The position numbers and the translations under genes were made by a program. A model generated the notes under the pieces. The model did not search any database, was not told where the DNA came from, and saw only the letters and a list, made by a program, of their open reading frames with translations. Positions 1 through 7,783 of a DNA stretch of 33,248 nt are shown here, in pieces. Origin of the DNA: Ruminococcus sp. (GTDB lineage: Bacteria > Bacillota > Clostridia > Oscillospirales > Ruminococcaceae); assembly GCA_015066745.1 (NCBI GenBank), contig SVNW01000037.1:1-33248 (forward strand), written 5' to 3'. Numbering within the stretch: the first letter of the stretch is position 1; each line of letters opens with the position of its first letter.

Positions 1-57
1 TTCTTCAAGATGTAGTTTCACTATATTCTCTCTGAAGTCATCATCATATCTGTTCAT
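1..57 (-). CDS. IS3-family transposase OrfA, N-terminal fragment
   Basis: Nineteen codons are visible, reading MNRYDDDFRENIVKLHLEE, before the window ends. This matches the start of IS3-type OrfA helix-turn-helix proteins, which commonly begin with a K/R-Y-x-x-[DE]-F-[KR] pattern followed by an I/V-V-x-L helix. The ATG is preceded on the minus strand by GAAAGGATCAAAATA, a good ribosome site of the type used by other genes here. Only the DNA-binding N-terminus can be inspected; the rest is outside the window, so the family call rests on a short motif. Confidence 0.5.
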   Translation of the reverse strand, partial: MNRYDDDFRENIVKLHLEE

Positions 58-108
58 TATTTTGATCCTTTCAACTTGATTTCAGGAACTTAGTACGTCC
101 TGTTACCA
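1..108 (-). mobile_element. End of an IS3-like insertion sequence (partial)
   Basis: The minus strand carries the first codons of a transposase-like protein preceded by an AAAGGATC ribosome site. About 50 bases upstream is a sequence reading TGGTAACAGGACGTAC on the minus strand (ending near 108) that could be the element's terminal repeat, since it starts with the usual TG. To its right the reading frame of the neighbouring propeller protein is open without a start codon, as expected at an insertion junction. The other end lies outside the window, so the repeat and any target duplication cannot be confirmed; the boundary at 108 is an estimate. Confidence 0.45.
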
Positions 109-232
109 TTCTATTATACCACAACAAGGAATACTTGCAGTAAAGTTAAATTTTTATGATAATTATATCATTTGTTTTTTAAACGAAAATCTGGAGTTAA
201 TAAACGATATACAAGATAATCCCTGGACAAAC

Positions 233-2485
233 TTGTTTGATTTTTCCGAAAGAAATAATACAATACTTTTGAGTGATATAGATAATGGAACTGTTTATTT
301 TTATAGTGCAGATCCTAACACAGGAAACACACAACTTCTATCTTCCATAAATGATTTTGATAGAATATACCAAGGTTCAGGCGAATATGACTATTTTTAT
401 GCAATAGAAAATACTTTGTACGGATATAAGGTATTTGAGGAATCATCAGAATATATATGTGATAATTTTTCACACGAAAACATTGAACTTATTTTCTGCA
501 TAAATGATGAAATTTATTATATCTATAATGATTCTAATGCTACAGAATCTTTCTACACTTTTTCTACAGATACTAATCAAAAAACAGAAGTTTATACTTT
601 TGAAAATGCTCAGTCAATTCAATTAGAAAAAGTATTACCAAACGGAAATATACTTGCTTTATGCGATAATAACACTGATATATATGAACTTAATTTTATA
701 GATATAAAAAGTAAAACCCAAAACAGCATAGAATTAAGATGTGAAGAAGGGTACGCTCTTTCAAATATTACTGTCTCAGACAATGCTATACTGGCTAATG
801 TTTTCAACGAAGAAAATATATCTAACCAATTACATCTGTATGACAGTAACGGGCAATTTATCATGCCAATAGAACTTAAAAACAATTTTTCTATACGTGA
901 TATGATCACACTAAAAAACAATAATTTTTTAGTACTACTATTTTCTGATGATGAAAATACAGCTTATTTTTATGAAATAGATTCTGTATCTGGCAAAACA
1001 ACAAACATTGAATTTGACACAACACAAATCAATGAAGAGATTTGCAGATTGTTTCCTGGTAAAGATATATATGACTTCTTTTTTATGACGCCTGACAGCG
1101 TATATACTGTAAAAACAAATGAAAACGTCATTGAACATCATAAAATCATTGATTTTAATAATACTGATCTTCCTGAGGAAATTATGATTCATGACTTTTA
1201 TTATGCTGACCCGGAGCATATGTATCTTCATTGCGACCTTGGTATTTATCATATGATACCTTCAGAAAGTCCATCTGAAAATCAGATAAATAATCATCAG
1301 GAAAACATTATTGATATAGCATGCATTAATACTGAACCCGATGACCATATAATAAATAATTTTGAAGCCAAATTTCCGGAATATAAAATCAATAAATTAT
1401 ATTTTGATGCAAATGATGAAAACTTTAAACAAGAATGGAATAACATTCTCATTTCAGATGATGTTCCGGACATCGTTATCTATAATGATGCCGGAGAAAG
1501 TTATAAACTAAATCGTGACAATGATAAAAATGCATTTACAGACATATATAGCCTTATCGAAAATGACACTGAAATCTCAAAAAAAGATTTTATAATAAAC
1601 ATATTAGAAGCCATGGAGCACGATGGACATCTCTATCAGATAACGCCAAACTTTACACTTACCACCATACTTTCCTCTAAAGACGCCCCTATAAACAAAA
1701 ATAATCTCTCGCTAAAAGATTATACAAATTTTTTATCCCAAAATACATCATCTGCATTTTTTGTAAACAATCGTGATGCAATTTATAAAACTCTTTTTAA
1801 AATCTCAATTTTTTATGACTATAAAAACGGTAACGCATTTTTCAACAATGAAGATTTTAAAAATCTAGTAAAAATATCTCAACAATACCCCCAAGAAGCA
1901 GAAATAACAGACGATTTCTATTTATATAATGCTGATATATACACATTTGAAGATGAAAATACTATAAGGAACAGTTACTTTCAAGGAAAAGAAATCGTTA
2001 ATCTTGGTTATCCCGAAGTAAGTGGAAACGGAGCATTAATACATATAGGAACTCAGTTTTCTATTTTCTCAAAAAGTGATAATATTGATATGGCATGGGA
2101 ATATATCAAACTTCACTTTACTGAAGAATATTTCAATCAAATGAGAAATTACACCAGTCCATGTTTTTCAATCAACACCAACATTTTAGAAAAGCAAAAA
2201 GAAGAAAAAATGTCTGAATATTCAGAATCAAATATTTTTGGTGCAACTACAAATTCATATAATGTAAAAAATGAACCAATTAACTTTAATGTTCCTGATG
2301 AAAAGTCAATAAATTTTGTTATGGATCTGATTGAAAACGCTGATACAATATATACAGAAGACTACTATATAGACTCTATTTTTTATGATGAATATTTCCA
2401 GTATGAAGCCGGCGGACAAAATATTGACGAAATGGCTGAAAACATACAGAACAGAGTAATGATTTACATAAATGAACGTAATTGA
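233..2485 (+). CDS. Propeller plus solute-binding-like protein, 5'-truncated by an IS
   Basis: A 750-residue open frame. The first ~350 residues are beta-rich with recurring short blades, like a beta-propeller. From about residue 360 the pattern changes to an extracellular solute-binding-protein fold: an 'IACINTEPDDHIINNF' start, a 'DDVPDIVIYND' strand and a C-terminal 'DMAWEYIKLHFTEEYF' helix typical of family 1 sugar-binding proteins. The lipoprotein at 13305-15602 has the same order of parts. The TTG at 233 has no ribosome site, and the frame stays open upstream to 80 with propeller-like residues (for example NFYDNYIICFLNENLELI) but no ATG, GTG or TTG. The signal peptide is therefore probably missing, cut off by the IS at 1-108. 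Likely a non-expressed remnant of a surface lipoprotein; ligand unknown. Confidence 0.6.
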   Translation: MFDFSERNNTILLSDIDNGTVYFYSADPNTGNTQLLSSINDFDRIYQGSGEYDYFYAIENTLYGYKVFEESSEYICDNFSHENIELIFCINDEIYYIYNDSNATESFYTFSTDTNQKTEVYTFENAQSIQLEKVLPNGNILALCDNNTDIYELNFIDIKSKTQNSIELRCEEGYALSNITVSDNAILANVFNEENISNQLHLYDSNGQFIMPIELKNNFSIRDMITLKNNNFLVLLFSDDENTAYFYEIDSVSGKTTNIEFDTTQINEEICRLFPGKDIYDFFFMTPDSVYTVKTNENVIEHHKIIDFNNTDLPEEIMIHDFYYADPEHMYLHCDLGIYHMIPSESPSENQINNHQENIIDIACINTEPDDHIINNFEAKFPEYKINKLYFDANDENFKQEWNNILISDDVPDIVIYNDAGESYKLNRDNDKNAFTDIYSLIENDTEISKKDFIINILEAMEHDGHLYQITPNFTLTTILSSKDAPINKNNLSLKDYTNFLSQNTSSAFFVNNRDAIYKTLFKISIFYDYKNGNAFFNNEDFKNLVKISQQYPQEAEITDDFYLYNADIYTFEDENTIRNSYFQGKEIVNLGYPEVSGNGALIHIGTQFSIFSKSDNIDMAWEYIKLHFTEEYFNQMRNYTSPCFSINTNILEKQKEEKMSEYSESNIFGATTNSYNVKNEPINFNVPDEKSINFVMDLIENADTIYTEDYYIDSIFYDEYFQYEAGGQNIDEMAENIQNRVMIYINERN

Positions 2486-2495
2486 TTATATTATT

Positions 2496-2532
2496 GCAGG
2501 AGAGATAAACATACTTCTCCTGCTGTTTTTTT
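2496..2532 (+). terminator. Rho-independent terminator after the propeller protein
   Basis: An 8-bp stem GCAGGAGA/TCTCCTGC (2496-2503 with 2516-2523) closes a 12-nt loop and is followed by TGTTTTTTT. It lies 11 bases after the stop codon. Confidence 0.85.
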
Positions 2533-2542
2533 AACTATTTTC

Positions 2543-2583
2543 AGCAAGAATTCCCACACCTCTACAGGTGGGGGAGGATGTCA
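2543..2583 (+). mobile_element. Orphan IS200/IS605-type right end (TnpB omega-RNA-like hairpin)
   Basis: The segment reads AGCAAGAATTCCCAC then a hairpin ACCTCTACAGGT and continues GGGGGAGGATGTCAC. The arms CCC-A-CACCT (2553-2561) and AGGTG-G-GGG (2566-2574) pair around CTAC. The arrangement 'AGAATYCC-hairpin-GGNAGNRTGTCA' is the usual right end of IS200/IS605 and IS1341 elements in Firmicutes, which is also the 3' end of the TnpB guide RNA scaffold. No tnpA or tnpB gene lies beside it, so it is a remnant, an element end left after excision, or a chance look-alike. Confidence 0.5.
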
Positions 2584-2645
2584 CGCATAGTAACTTCGAC
2601 AATAAATGATGTTATTTGCCTCTCCTTTTTATTATATTAAGATAA

Positions 2646-2675
2646 TTGACAAATAACAAATTTTAATGATATACT
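2646..2675 (+). promoter_or_regulatory. Sigma-A-type promoter for prs
   Basis: TTGACA (2646-2651) and TATACT (2670-2675) are separated by 18 bases. An inverted repeat GTTATTTG (2611-2618) / CAAATAAC (2650-2657) overlaps the -35 box and could be an operator. Downstream, TGACAGC/GCTGTCA (2694-2700 with 2715-2721) forms a 7-bp hairpin in the leader, followed by an AT-rich stretch rather than a clean U-run. Confidence 0.7.
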
Positions 2676-2763
2676 TATCTATAGAGTGTTCAGTGACAGC
2701 TTTTGACCTATAGCGCTGTCAAAAATTATTTATTTTATTTTTATCTTGAAAGGATCTGATTAA

Positions 2764-3915
2764 ATGACAGTAAGTTCTGCAAACGAGGTATTATTTAACC
2801 CACAAACAAGAGTAGCACCTCTTGGACTTATAGCAATGAATGGAGCAACAGAACTTGGAGACAAAATAGATCACTACCTTACAGGCTGGTCAAAAGAAGG
2901 CGGTTATGATACAGAATCATTCCTCATCGAAAGCCAGTGCCCACGTTTTTCATCAGGCGACGGAAAAGGTCTTATCAAATCAACAGTAAGAGGAAATGAC
3001 CTTTTTATCATCGTTGACGTTGGCAACTACAGCTGCAAATACAAGATGTTCGGACAGGAAAACTCCATGTCACCTGACGATCACTATCAGGATCTTAAAA
3101 GAATTATACAGGCTGCAGGCGGTAAAGCTCACAGAATTAATGTTATCATGCCTATTCTTTACGGCGGAAGACAGCACAGAAGAAATTACCGTGAATCTCT
3201 TGACTGTGCATGTGCTTTACAGGAACTTCAGGATATGGGCGTATCAAATATCGTAACATTTGACGCACATGACCCTCGTGTTCACAACGCTATCCCGCTC
3301 ATGGGCTTTGACAATGTAATGCCTACATATCAGGTTCTCAAGACAATGTTCAAGAAGATAAAAGACCTTCACATCACAAAGGAAAACTTCATGGTTGTAA
3401 GCCCTGACGAAGGCGCTCTCAACAGAAATATGTACTATGCTTCAGTTCTCGGTGTAGAACTCGGTATGTTCTACAAGAGACGTGACTACTCAAAGATAAT
3501 AAACGGAAGAAACCCGATCGTAGCTCATGAATACCTCGGAAATTCTGTTGAAAATATGGAGATCTTCATTTCTGACGATATCATTTCCTCAGGTGAATCC
3601 GTTCTCGATATCGCATATGCACTCAAGGAAAAGAAAGCTAAGAAGATTTATGCTTATGCAACATACGGGCTCTTTACAGACGGTCTCGAAAAATTTGACA
3701 AGGCATACGAAGACGGCTATATTGACGGTATTCTCGGTACAAACCTTACATACAGATCACCTGAACTTCTCAAGAGAGAATGGTTCATGGAAGTTGACGT
3801 TTCAAAGTATATAGCTTACTTTATCGCAGCTATCAACCACGACGTATCTATCGGTACAGTTATCGACCCACACGAAAAGATACATCAGCTTCTCCAGAAG
3901 TACAACCAGAAATAA
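2764..3915 (+). CDS. prs: Ribose-phosphate pyrophosphokinase (PRPP synthetase)
   Basis: Makes PRPP from ribose 5-phosphate and ATP in the cytoplasm, feeding purine, pyrimidine, histidine and tryptophan synthesis. The 383-residue protein has two phosphoribosyltransferase-fold halves. Visible landmarks are MPILYGGRQHRR (129-140, equivalent to the family's PYxxYxRQDR loop), the FDAHDPRVH metal/ATP segment (166-174), VVSPDEGALNR (211-221) and the PRPP/ribose-5-phosphate loop DDIISSGES (271-279). It is about 65 residues longer than the classic 315-residue enzyme, with an extra N-terminal stretch and an insertion, so it belongs to the longer clostridial subgroup. The ATG follows GAAAGGATCTGATTAA. 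It is a single-gene unit with its own promoter; upp, near 23.5 kb, is a consumer of its product. Confidence 0.93.
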   Translation: MTVSSANEVLFNPQTRVAPLGLIAMNGATELGDKIDHYLTGWSKEGGYDTESFLIESQCPRFSSGDGKGLIKSTVRGNDLFIIVDVGNYSCKYKMFGQENSMSPDDHYQDLKRIIQAAGGKAHRINVIMPILYGGRQHRRNYRESLDCACALQELQDMGVSNIVTFDAHDPRVHNAIPLMGFDNVMPTYQVLKTMFKKIKDLHITKENFMVVSPDEGALNRNMYYASVLGVELGMFYKRRDYSKIINGRNPIVAHEYLGNSVENMEIFISDDIISSGESVLDIAYALKEKKAKKIYAYATYGLFTDGLEKFDKAYEDGYIDGILGTNLTYRSPELLKREWFMEVDVSKYIAYFIAAINHDVSIGTVIDPHEKIHQLLQKYNQK

Positions 3916-3932
3916 TTTTTTTCAAAAACCTA

Positions 3933-3961
3933 TTGACAAATGCCCGCAGTCATGATATAAT
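3933..3961 (+). promoter_or_regulatory. Strong promoter of the rplJ-rplL operon
   Basis: Consensus TTGACA (3933-3938) and TATAAT (3956-3961) are separated by 17 bases, with an extended -10 TG at 3953-3954. This is the best match to the vegetative consensus in the window, as expected for ribosomal protein genes. Confidence 0.85.
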
Positions 3962-3969
3962 TAATCATG

Positions 3970-4112
3970 TTGTGGGCATACTTGTCCAACATAATCGTAT
4001 TCTAAAGACAGTTGGTTGTTTTAAAACGTAAATCCAGCCGAGGAATGTGGCGATCATTTATTTTAAAATATGTGATTTAGTCCTTTCTCGTCTTGTATGA
4101 GGAAGGTTTTTT
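3970..4112 (+). ncRNA. Ribosomal protein L10 leader with attenuator
   Basis: The untranslated leader of rplJ contains ATCCAGCCGAGGAATGTGGCG (4031-4051), the kink-turn-like core of the L10 leader family, which the L10(L12)4 complex binds to repress its own operon. It ends in an intrinsic terminator: CCTTTCTC (4082-4089) pairs with GAGGAAGG (4099-4106), followed by six T. This is the Firmicutes arrangement, in which L10 binding favours termination before rplJ. The exact 5' end is estimated from the promoter. Confidence 0.85.
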
Positions 4113-4159
4113 ATTGCCCTCTCTTTGATACGATATCATATCTTTCGGAGGTGAAATTC

Positions 4160-4666
4160 ATGGCAAGTGAAAAGATTTTAGCAGGTAAGAAAGCCAGAGT
4201 TGAAAAGGTTGCTGAAATGCTCAAGAATTCTTGCGCAGGTGTAATCGTTGATTACAAGGGCATCACTGTTGAAGACGACACAAAGCTCCGTAAGGAATTA
4301 CGTGAAGCTGGCGTTACTTACTTTGTAGAAAAGAACTCTATACTCGGTTTCGCTTTAAAGGAAGCTGGTATATCAGGTCTTGAAAATGTTCTTGAGGGAA
4401 CAACAGCTATCGCATTATCATCTGATGATCAGACAGCTCCTGCAAGAATTCTCGGTAAATATGCTAAGGATTCAGAAGGTAAGTTCAAACTCAAGGCTGG
4501 TTTCATAGACGGAGAAATTTACGACGAAGCAGGCGTTGTTGCACTCTCAAAGATTCCTTCAAGAGATACACTCCTCGCTCAGCTCGTTGGTTCACTTCAG
4601 GGTCCTATCCAGAAACTCGCTGCATTGCTTAAGGCAGTATCTGAAAAGGACGGAGAAGCAGCTTAA
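4160..4666 (+). CDS. rplJ: 50S ribosomal protein L10
   Basis: Base of the ribosomal stalk; binds 23S rRNA and anchors L7/L12 dimers through its C-terminal helix. The 168-residue protein starts MASEKILAGKK and has the family features 'GVIVDYKGITVEDDTKLRKELREAGV' in two parts near residues 30-55 and a C-terminal helix 'AQLVGSLQGPIQKLAALLKAV' near 140-160. The ATG at 4160 is chosen because TTTCGGAGGTG sits 8 bases upstream. An upstream in-frame ATG at 4097 lies inside the attenuator hairpin and is not a start. It is cotranscribed with rplL 52 bases downstream and controlled by the L10 leader. Confidence 0.96.
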   Translation: MASEKILAGKKARVEKVAEMLKNSCAGVIVDYKGITVEDDTKLRKELREAGVTYFVEKNSILGFALKEAGISGLENVLEGTTAIALSSDDQTAPARILGKYAKDSEGKFKLKAGFIDGEIYDEAGVVALSKIPSRDTLLAQLVGSLQGPIQKLAALLKAVSEKDGEAA

Positions 4667-4718
4667 TTTTTCAGCTGCATAACATTTTTTAAAAAATTTA
4701 TTTAAGGAGAATATTATC

Positions 4719-5090
4719 ATGGCTTCAGAAAAGACAATGAAATTTATTGAAGATATCAAGGCTCTTACAGTATTAGAGCTCGCTGAATTAGTTGACGCTA
4801 TTCAGGAAGAATTTGGTGTAACAGCTGCTGTAGCTGCTGCTCCTGCTGCAGGTGCTGCTGCTGGCGGCGCTGCTGAAAAGACAGAATTCGATGTTGTTAT
4901 GACATCATTCGGTGACAGCAAGATGAACGTTATCAAGGCTATCAAGGACGTTATGGGTCTTGGTCTTAAGGAATCTAAGGAATTCGTTGAAGGACTTCCA
5001 AAGAACGTTAAGGAAGGCGCTTCTAAGGCTGACGCTGAAGACATCAAGGCTAAGCTCGAAGCTGCTGGTGCTACAATCGAAATCAAGTAA
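4719..5090 (+). CDS. rplL: 50S ribosomal protein L7/L12
   Basis: Flexible stalk protein that recruits translational GTPases. The 123-residue product has the expected three parts: an N-terminal dimerisation helix ([20 protein letters not shown]), an Ala/Gly hinge ([14 protein letters not shown], about 42-55) and a C-terminal globular domain with [20 protein letters not shown] and the ending GATIEIK. The ribosome site TTTAAGGAGAATATTATC precedes the ATG. Codon use is strongly biased, as in highly expressed genes. A terminator follows immediately. Confidence 0.97.
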   Translation: MASEKTMKFIEDIKALTVLELAELVDAIQEEFGVTAAVAAAPAAGAAAGGAAEKTEFDVVMTSFGDSKMNVIKAIKDVMGLGLKESKEFVEGLPKNVKEGASKADAEDIKAKLEAAGATIEIK

Positions 5091-5113
5091 TTTTAATTAC
5101 TTATTATTTAAAA

Positions 5114-5140
5114 GCCGGACTTTTGTCCGGTTTTTATTTT
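5114..5140 (+). terminator. Terminator of the rplJ-rplL operon
   Basis: CCGGAC (5115-5120) pairs with GTCCGG (5125-5130) around TTTT, followed by TTTTTATTTTTATA. Confidence 0.88.
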
Positions 5141-5155
5141 TATATAAAAATAAAA

Positions 5156-5187
5156 AAGTTGCTGAACTTAAACACTGTCAGCAACTT
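5156..5187 (-). terminator. Terminator for the Q/N-rich membrane protein gene
   Basis: A 10-bp stem AAGTTGCTGA (5156-5165) / TCAGCAACTT (5178-5187) is flanked by T-rich DNA on both sides. On the minus strand it is followed by TTTTTATTTTTA, so it ends the gene at 5198-5917 and may also back up the rplL terminator from the other side. Confidence 0.8.
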
Positions 5188-5197
5188 TATTTTTTTA

Positions 5198-5917
5198 TTA
5201 TTTTTTAATGATAAAACCTGCACCGTCAGTAAATGTATCACTTGCAATCTTGAGAAGATCTACGATAGTGCCTATACCACAAAGTCCGCCTACTCCGATA
5301 AAACCAAGTGCCGCAAGAACTATAGCAGTTGTCTTACTTTTACTGCTTACATTTACAAGAGGATATGCACCCGGCATATCATTTCTGTACATTACTTGCT
5401 GTGGCATTCCACCCATATTGAGCTGTTCTACCTGTTGTCCGCAAAGTGTACACACAACTGCAGCTGCCGGAATACGTCCTCCGCAATATTTACAATACTT
5501 GCTTTGCACCTGCTGCGGATACTGCTGCGGTTGCATCTGTACCACCTGCTGTGGCGGAATATACTCTCCATAAACGTCCTGTCTCTGAACATATCTGCTG
5601 GTATGACCGCTCTGCTGATTTGGAAGATGATGAACAGGAGGCTGTCCCTGCTGTCCGTACATATCTTCTGTAGGCATAGGCTGCGGATCGTTATAATCAT
5701 AGTAGTGATTAAGATTTTGATTCTGACTCTGATTATAATTTGATGTACTGTTATTCTGATATGATGATGTTGATTTCTGATTTCTGTATTCCTGCTGATT
5801 TAACTGACTCGCATCAGGATTATTGTTGTATACAGGATATGCTTCACGTACAGCTCGCTTTCCATCTTTCTCTTTTGATAAGTTAATACTTTTTCTGCCT
5901 TCATAATTATTGTCCAT
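5198..5917 (-). CDS. Q/N-rich, zinc-ribbon protein with C-terminal TM2-like segment
   Basis: A 239-residue protein of unknown role. Residues ~30-140 are low complexity and very rich in Gln, Asn, Tyr, Ser and Pro. A four-cysteine ribbon follows (CKYCGG at 142-147 and CTLCG at 156-160). The C-terminus (196-224) is hydrophobic, with Gly-rich turns and an Asp (TTAIVLAALGFIGVGGLCG then IGTIVDLLKI), resembling a shortened TM2 domain in which two short helices are joined by a turn and end in D-x-x-[KR]-I. The ATG follows GGGAAGGGAAAATAA. It probably sits in the membrane with the disordered region in the cytoplasm. The family call is by pattern only. Confidence 0.65.
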   Translation of the reverse strand: MDNNYEGRKSINLSKEKDGKRAVREAYPVYNNNPDASQLNQQEYRNQKSTSSYQNNSTSNYNQSQNQNLNHYYDYNDPQPMPTEDMYGQQGQPPVHHLPNQQSGHTSRYVQRQDVYGEYIPPQQVVQMQPQQYPQQVQSKYCKYCGGRIPAAAVVCTLCGQQVEQLNMGGMPQQVMYRNDMPGAYPLVNVSSKSKTTAIVLAALGFIGVGGLCGIGTIVDLLKIASDTFTDGAGFIIKK

Positions 5918-6107
5918 TTATTTTCCCTTCCCTTCCTGCTCTATAATTTTCTACGCATAAGTAAATAGATATAATTAACTATATAATAATTATATAATGA
6001 AACACATGTGCGTTTATTAACAAATCATGTACAAATCATTAAAATTTTAATAAGTCACCAAAAATTAAGGTTTTTTTAATGAATTTCACACTATAATTTT
6101 AATATTT

Positions 6108-6401
6108 CTATAAAAGAATATACCCAAGTGCCAGTAAAAGTTTTTTATCGGCTCCGTTACGTGCTAGAAAAATTATAAAAAAAGCAAGGAGAATGGTGTC
6201 ATTATCCATTTTGATATTCAAACCTGAAACAATCGACGATATATTATCAAATAAATTTGTATTTCTGATATTTCCGTTTATATCACAGTTCTTTCCGTTA
6301 CAGTTATATGTATGTTCGTGATGCTCAGAATGTGGCTTATTTGCACAACCGGCACCGGTCTGTTTTTTTCCTCTGAAATTTTCCTGTGTCAGTCCGCTCA
6401 T
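6108..6401 (-). CDS. Small unknown protein, third gene of a conserved-looking operon
   Basis: A 97-residue protein. The ATG at 6401 is chosen because GTGAGGTG lies 6 bases upstream; the longer frame would start at a GTG inside that site. The middle is rich in His, Cys and Asn (HSEHHEHTYNCNGKNCD), which could bind a metal. The C-terminus has a hydrophobic stretch (ILLAFFIIFLARNGADKK) that could be one short membrane segment. I do not recognise the family. It follows the gene at 6425-6829 by 23 bases and is read with it. Confidence 0.55.
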   Translation of the reverse strand: MSGLTQENFRGKKQTGAGCANKPHSEHHEHTYNCNGKNCDINGNIRNTNLFDNISSIVSGLNIKMDNDTILLAFFIIFLARNGADKKLLLALGYILL

Positions 6402-6424
6402 AATGCACACCTCACGTTTTCACT

Positions 6425-6829
6425 TTATTCTATGATATCCCCAAGAATACCACTTTCTTTTAATATATCCACTGCATCAAGAATATTCATTATTTTTATC
6501 GCCTTTTCCGCTTTTTTCTGTTTTTCTTCAGAAAGGTACGGCTTTAAAGCATTCAGCAATACGGTGTTTTTATTTTCGCCTGTTCCGCTCATTATCTCCT
6601 GTAGTTTAAATATCATACCAAAGTCAAATCCTGCATTTTCTCCGTCACATTCACTGCTGTCATTAAAAATATTATCATCTGATTTTTCACAGAAACTACC
6701 GGTATCTTCTTCATATACCGGCTGTTCCTGTGTCTGCATTTTAGAAAACATTTCATATATCATCTGTAATTTTCTCATGCTGTCTTCATCTGAAAGCATT
6801 TCCTGTATTTTATCTGCTGCATTTTCCAA
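6425..6829 (-). CDS. Unknown acidic protein, second gene of the small operon
   Basis: A 134-residue acidic, helical protein (starts MENAADKIQEML, ends DILKESGILGDIIE). The TTG start at 6829 is supported by GAGGTG 8 bases upstream, and that site overlaps the stop codon of the preceding gene, suggesting translational coupling. Two helical halves (about 1-35 and 65-134) flank an acidic, probably disordered middle. I do not recognise the family. With its neighbours it forms a compact cassette of small cytosolic proteins. Confidence 0.6.
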   Translation of the reverse strand: MENAADKIQEMLSDEDSMRKLQMIYEMFSKMQTQEQPVYEEDTGSFCEKSDDNIFNDSSECDGENAGFDFGMIFKLQEIMSGTGENKNTVLLNALKPYLSEEKQKKAEKAIKIMNILDAVDILKESGILGDIIE

Positions 6830-6844
6830 AATATTTTCACCTCA

Positions 6845-7102
6845 TTATTTGTTCTGGCCCATCACTCTCCGATACATTTCTTTAGCCTGTGGGTCTGTTA
6901 TCATCTTTTCGGCAAGCGACGGATTTTTTACAAATTTCTGAAACTTTGCCATATCTTCAGGTTTCATATTTTTCATAGCTTCATCAAATTTTCCCTGTTC
7001 AAGCTGTTTTCTTAACACCTCAGGTTTCATTTTCAGTTTAGCTGCCACCACTTTCAGTAAAGCATCTACATTCATATTGTTAAAATTATTTTTTGAATTC
7101 AT
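6845..7102 (-). CDS. Unknown small helical protein, first gene of the small operon
   Basis: An 85-residue protein with sequences such as DALLKVVAAKLKMKPEVLRKQL and a C-terminal SLAEKMITDPQAKEMYRRVM. It is all-helical by pattern and positively charged at the end. The ATG at 7102 follows AGGAGTGATAGTTT. It heads the operon 6845-7102, 6425-6829, 6108-6401. Function unknown. Confidence 0.62.
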   Translation of the reverse strand: MNSKNNFNNMNVDALLKVVAAKLKMKPEVLRKQLEQGKFDEAMKNMKPEDMAKFQKFVKNPSLAEKMITDPQAKEMYRRVMGQNK

Positions 7103-7128
7103 AAACTATCACTCCTGCTCACTTTTTA

Positions 7129-7157
7129 TTGTTTTTTTACATCAATTATGTTATAAT
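7129..7157 (+). promoter_or_regulatory. Promoter of the phosphodiesterase gene
   Basis: TTGTTT (7129-7134) and TATAAT (7152-7157) are spaced by 17 bases, between the divergent small operon and the gene at 7217. Confidence 0.65.
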
Positions 7158-7216
7158 TTATAAGGTTGGGTATTTTCCAGCCTTTATTTAACTATAAAAC
7201 AAAAAGGAGAAAAACT

Positions 7217-7699
7217 ATGCGTATTATTGTAATGTCAGATTCTCACATGTATTATCCTGCGATACAAGAAATAATGAAACTGCAACCCGATGCAGATTTA
7301 TATATACATCTTGGAGACGGGGAAAATGAATGCCGTAATCTTAAAAATGATTATCCCGACAAAAACTTCTGTTTTTTTAAGGGAAACTGTGATAAAGACT
7401 CTTCACTGAATGATTTTCTGGTGATTCCTCTTGATTACGGACATCGCATATTTGCTGCTCACGGACATCAGTATGATGTAAAATACACAACAGCCAAAAT
7501 GTTCCTCAACGCAAAAATAAACCAGTGCGATATTGCTCTGTTCGGACACACACATATGAGATACTGCGGTTATGAAGAAGGGATACACATAATGAACCCC
7601 GGAAGTTGTATAATACCTCGTGACGATCAGCCTCCGTCATTCGGCATTATAGAAACAACCGAAAGTGGTATAATGAAAAATATAGTATCACTGAGATAA
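7217..7699 (+). CDS. YfcE/MJ0936-type metallophosphodiesterase
   Basis: A 160-residue calcineurin-like phosphoesterase. All metal-binding blocks are visible: MSDSH (6-10), HLGDGENE near 34-41, KGNCD near 57-61, AAHGHQY near 78-84 and FGHTHM near 112-117. The family hydrolyses phosphodiesters with Mn(II); the natural substrate is not settled. The ATG at 7217 follows AAAAAGGAGAAAAACT; the in-frame extension upstream lies in the leader. It is not clearly in an operon; the next gene starts 84 bases later. Confidence 0.85.
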   Translation: MRIIVMSDSHMYYPAIQEIMKLQPDADLYIHLGDGENECRNLKNDYPDKNFCFFKGNCDKDSSLNDFLVIPLDYGHRIFAAHGHQYDVKYTTAKMFLNAKINQCDIALFGHTHMRYCGYEEGIHIMNPGSCIIPRDDQPPSFGIIETTESGIMKNIVSLR

Positions 7700-7783
7700 T
7701 AAATTTTGTAAGCTTACTACCACTTTATATCATTATATGTTTGTAATTAATTTATTGTTCATAATTTTTGGGAGATTTTTTCT

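Noticed and set aside
2694..2721. Intrinsic terminator or riboswitch in the prs leader
   Set aside because: The 7-bp hairpin is followed by mixed A/T rather than a U-run, and no known riboswitch core is visible.
4097..4159. Longer N-terminus for L10
   Set aside because: The upstream ATG lies within the attenuator hairpin; GGAGGTG directly precedes the ATG at 4160 and the family begins there.
5123..5743. Plus-strand ORFs opposite the Q/N-rich gene
   Set aside because: They start inside terminators and mirror the low-complexity minus-strand gene; no ribosome site or family match.
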